Shown piece by piece: positions 62,275 to 64,000 of a stretch of 64,000 nt of DNA. The stretch is from Hyphomicrobiales bacterium (GTDB lineage: Bacteria > Pseudomonadota > Alphaproteobacteria > Rhizobiales > Beijerinckiaceae). Location of the stretch: assembly GCA_016716745.1 (NCBI GenBank), contig JADJVD010000001.1, positions 663,810 to 727,809 on the forward strand, given 5' to 3'. The notes below the pieces were generated by a model that was not told the DNA's origin, did no database searches, and worked only from the letters and a program-made list of their open reading frames with translations. How positions within the stretch are numbered: the first letter of the stretch is position 1; the number at the start of each line of letters is the position of its first letter. The translations under genes and the position numbers were made by a program.

Positions 62275-62971
62275 TCAGAAGCGGTAGGTCACGCCCGTGC
62301 CGATGATCCACGGGTTGATCTTGACCTTCGCCGAGACCGGCAGAGCGCCCGGCGTCAGAGCCGTCACGGCCGCGCGCGGCTCCATGTAGATCTTCTTGAC
62401 GTCGAAGTTGATGCCCCAGTGACGGTCGATCATGTAGTCGAAGCCGATCTGGCCGGCGACGCCCCACGAGTCGCGGATGTTGAGGCCGACATAGTTCGGG
62501 CCGGTGCGCTCACGCAGGACTTCGTGTAGTTGAGGCCGATGCCGACATACGGCTTGAAGGGCGCCCATCTCGGTGAAGTGATACTGCAGCATCACGGTCG
62601 GCGGGAAGAGCGTCGTCTTGCCGATCTGGCCGAGGGCCGCAATGGCGCCGGTGCCGCGGATCTTGTGCGGGGTGATGCAGCAGATCGCCTCGACAGCGAT
62701 GTTCTTCGTGAAGAAGTAGGAGATGTCGACCTCGGGCTGACCGAGTTCGAGATGTTGACGCTCGCCGGCGTGATCGCCGCGTTGGTCACCGCGTTGCGGA
62801 TGCGGGCGGACTCGTCGGGGATACGGCGATGGCGCGAGACGCGCACCATCCACGGGCTCACATTTCGACGGGGCAGCGGCGACACGCAGGTGGTGGAAGG
62901 TCAGCCGCCGTCGCGGGCGTGAGACCGAGGAGAGCACTGGCGCCGAGCGCCAGCTTACCGAGACGGATCAT
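62275..62971 (-). pseudogene. ompW: OmpW family outer membrane protein, frameshifted several times
   Basis: The ATG at 62971 opens a good signal peptide (MIRLGKLALGASALLGLTPA, cleaved near TAA-DL). The frame then breaks after CRRCPVEM near 62870. PWMVRVSRHRRIPDESA continues in another frame, a further shift occurs near 62750 before VDISYFFTKNIAVEAICC, and a compensating pair lies at about 62562 (extra C) and 62520 (lost T), between which GAFKPYVGIGLNYTKF can be restored. The C-terminus ends with WIIGTGVTYRF, the outer-membrane Phe. The intact product would be an eight-strand beta-barrel porin of about 230 residues. Sequence errors are more likely than decay. Confidence 0.82.
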
Positions 62972-63028
62972 GGGGGCTAACTTCTTCTGTTTTGTCCGTG
63001 CGCGCTCGCGCCGGAGGGACGATACAGC

Positions 63029-64000
63029 CTACCTGCGGGCGCTCGCGAAATCTTGGTCTGAATCAACGCGAGCCGGAACTCCGGCGAGTCGGGGCCCGCC
63101 TGTTGCGGAGACGCAACGGAGATCCGCACGCCCGGAAGGTTTCGTTAGAGGCGGGGGCGTGAACAGCTCGATCGGAACGACGTCGACCGCGACCTCGAGC
63201 TTCTGTTCGCCGGCGCCCAGAATCACGCCATAGACCGGCGGACGTCGGAGAAGTCGCGACCCACGGCGCGAAACTCGATATGATCAGCGCCCGCCTCGAT
63301 GGCGTTGGTCGGGTCGAGACCGCGCCAGCCCGCCGTCTCGCCGCACCCACATCGGCACAGGCGTGCGTAGCGTCGGCCCGTCGGCCGCTACTCGCCCGGC
63401 GGAGAATGGTGCGGATGCCCAGCCGGAGACGTAGCGGGCCGGCACGCCGACCCCGCGCAGGCCGGCGATCATGATATGGGAGAATTCTGACAGACGCCGC
63501 GCCGGCCCGCGGACGCCCTCCGTCAGCCGGAGTGGCGACGTCGGTCGCCTCGGGCTCGTAGTCGAAATCGGCGCGGATGCGCGCCATCCCGCTCGCGCGC
63601 GCCCTCGAGCGCGTCGCGCGATGTCGGCAGGCTGTTGCGGGCGTAGGCGGTGACCCGCCTCGACCGGCGCGACGAGGGGCTCGCATAGAGGTAGTGGGCG
63701 GGGGGGTCGGGCGTAGCCGCCCGCGCTCGCGCAGCGCGGCGGCGGCGACGCGCTCCACGCTCTCGCCCGCGCTCGACGGGCGGGCGGGGCGCGACACCTC
63801 GACGATGCTGCGCGCCTCGATCGACAGAGCGCCATGCGGCGCGTCGATCAGGATCGACTCGACGGCGTTGCCGAAGAAGTCGCCCCCCGGCTGGCGGCGG
63901 CGCGGCTGCGGCTTCACCGCGACGCCGTGGGCGCGGCAGCGCTGGCCGGCGGCGTCACGCGCGGCTTCAGCCGCAGCACAAGCGCCGACGACACCGTCGA
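63029..64000 (-). pseudogene. transglutaminase-like protein, broken frame, runs off the window
   Basis: Three frames must be joined. From the right edge they give KPQPRRRQPGGDFFGNAVES (N-terminal beta domain), IRADFDYEPEATDVATP, then FSHIMIAGLRGVGVPARYVSG (the segment after the catalytic Cys, which itself is lost at a shift), a degenerate DPTN-like stretch near 63300, and AILGAGEQKLEVAVDVVPIE at the C-terminus. This is the order of bacterial transglutaminase-like cysteine protease homologues. At least four shifts occur in 900 bases. The C-terminal limit is uncertain and may lie near 63170. The 5' end is beyond the window. Confidence 0.65.

Overview
The window is a high-GC alphaproteobacterial chromosome segment. 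It most resembles Hyphomicrobiales: it carries an acnA / ccmABCD-dsbE neighbourhood, a proA-nadD-rsfS-rlmH-envC-ctpA-deacetylase-rppH run, IalB-like and OmpW-like proteins and a DUF2853 protein. The genus cannot be fixed from this segment alone.

Layout. 0-12.7 kb is chromosomal core: the 3' end of a mannonate dehydratase gene, an IalB-like secreted protein, a quinone oxidoreductase, a LemA-TPM-TPM group, a DUF1223 protein, aconitase (frame broken seven times), the cytochrome c maturation operon ccmABCD-ccmG, YciB and a fumarylacetoacetate-hydrolase-like protein. At 12.76 kb lies tRNA-Thr(CGT). From there to about 38.03 kb runs a genomic island of roughly 25 kb. It starts with a P4-type tyrosine integrase and ends at a degenerate copy of the tRNA 3' end.

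The island carries an AlpA-like regulator, a primase/RepA-like helicase protein followed by iteron-like repeats, and two defence modules. The first (18.85-28.44 kb) is a pair of giant genes that I read as a Druantia type III-like system: an approximately 1150-residue DruH-like protein and a 2040-residue DruE-like helicase. It is bracketed by complementary fragments of an IS481-type transposase. The second (37.55-29.17 kb, minus strand) is a tightly overlapping operon hsdM-hsdS-nuclease-hsdR-metallopeptidase. Its third gene encodes a predicted EVE-like reader domain fused to a NucS-like PD-(D/E)XK nuclease.

38.1-48.8 kb is a minus-strand peptide uptake and degradation cluster: M81 peptidase, amidohydrolase, dppABCDF, an AstE-like hydrolase and a DmpA peptidase. 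48.9-60 kb is mostly housekeeping: rimM, a RraA-like protein, proA, nadD, rsfS, rlmH, an EnvC-like protein, ctpA, a divergent deacetylase, rppH, a DMT exporter, hisE and a PRC-barrel protein. 60-64 kb holds a small secreted protein, an AT-rich foreign-looking gene beside tRNA-Leu(CAA), DUF2853, OmpW and a broken transglutaminase-like gene.

A quality warning applies to the whole window. Single-base indels interrupt at least ten otherwise well-conserved genes, many in short homopolymers and several in compensating pairs. I read most of them as sequence errors rather than true gene decay. All homology calls are by eye; no database search was run.
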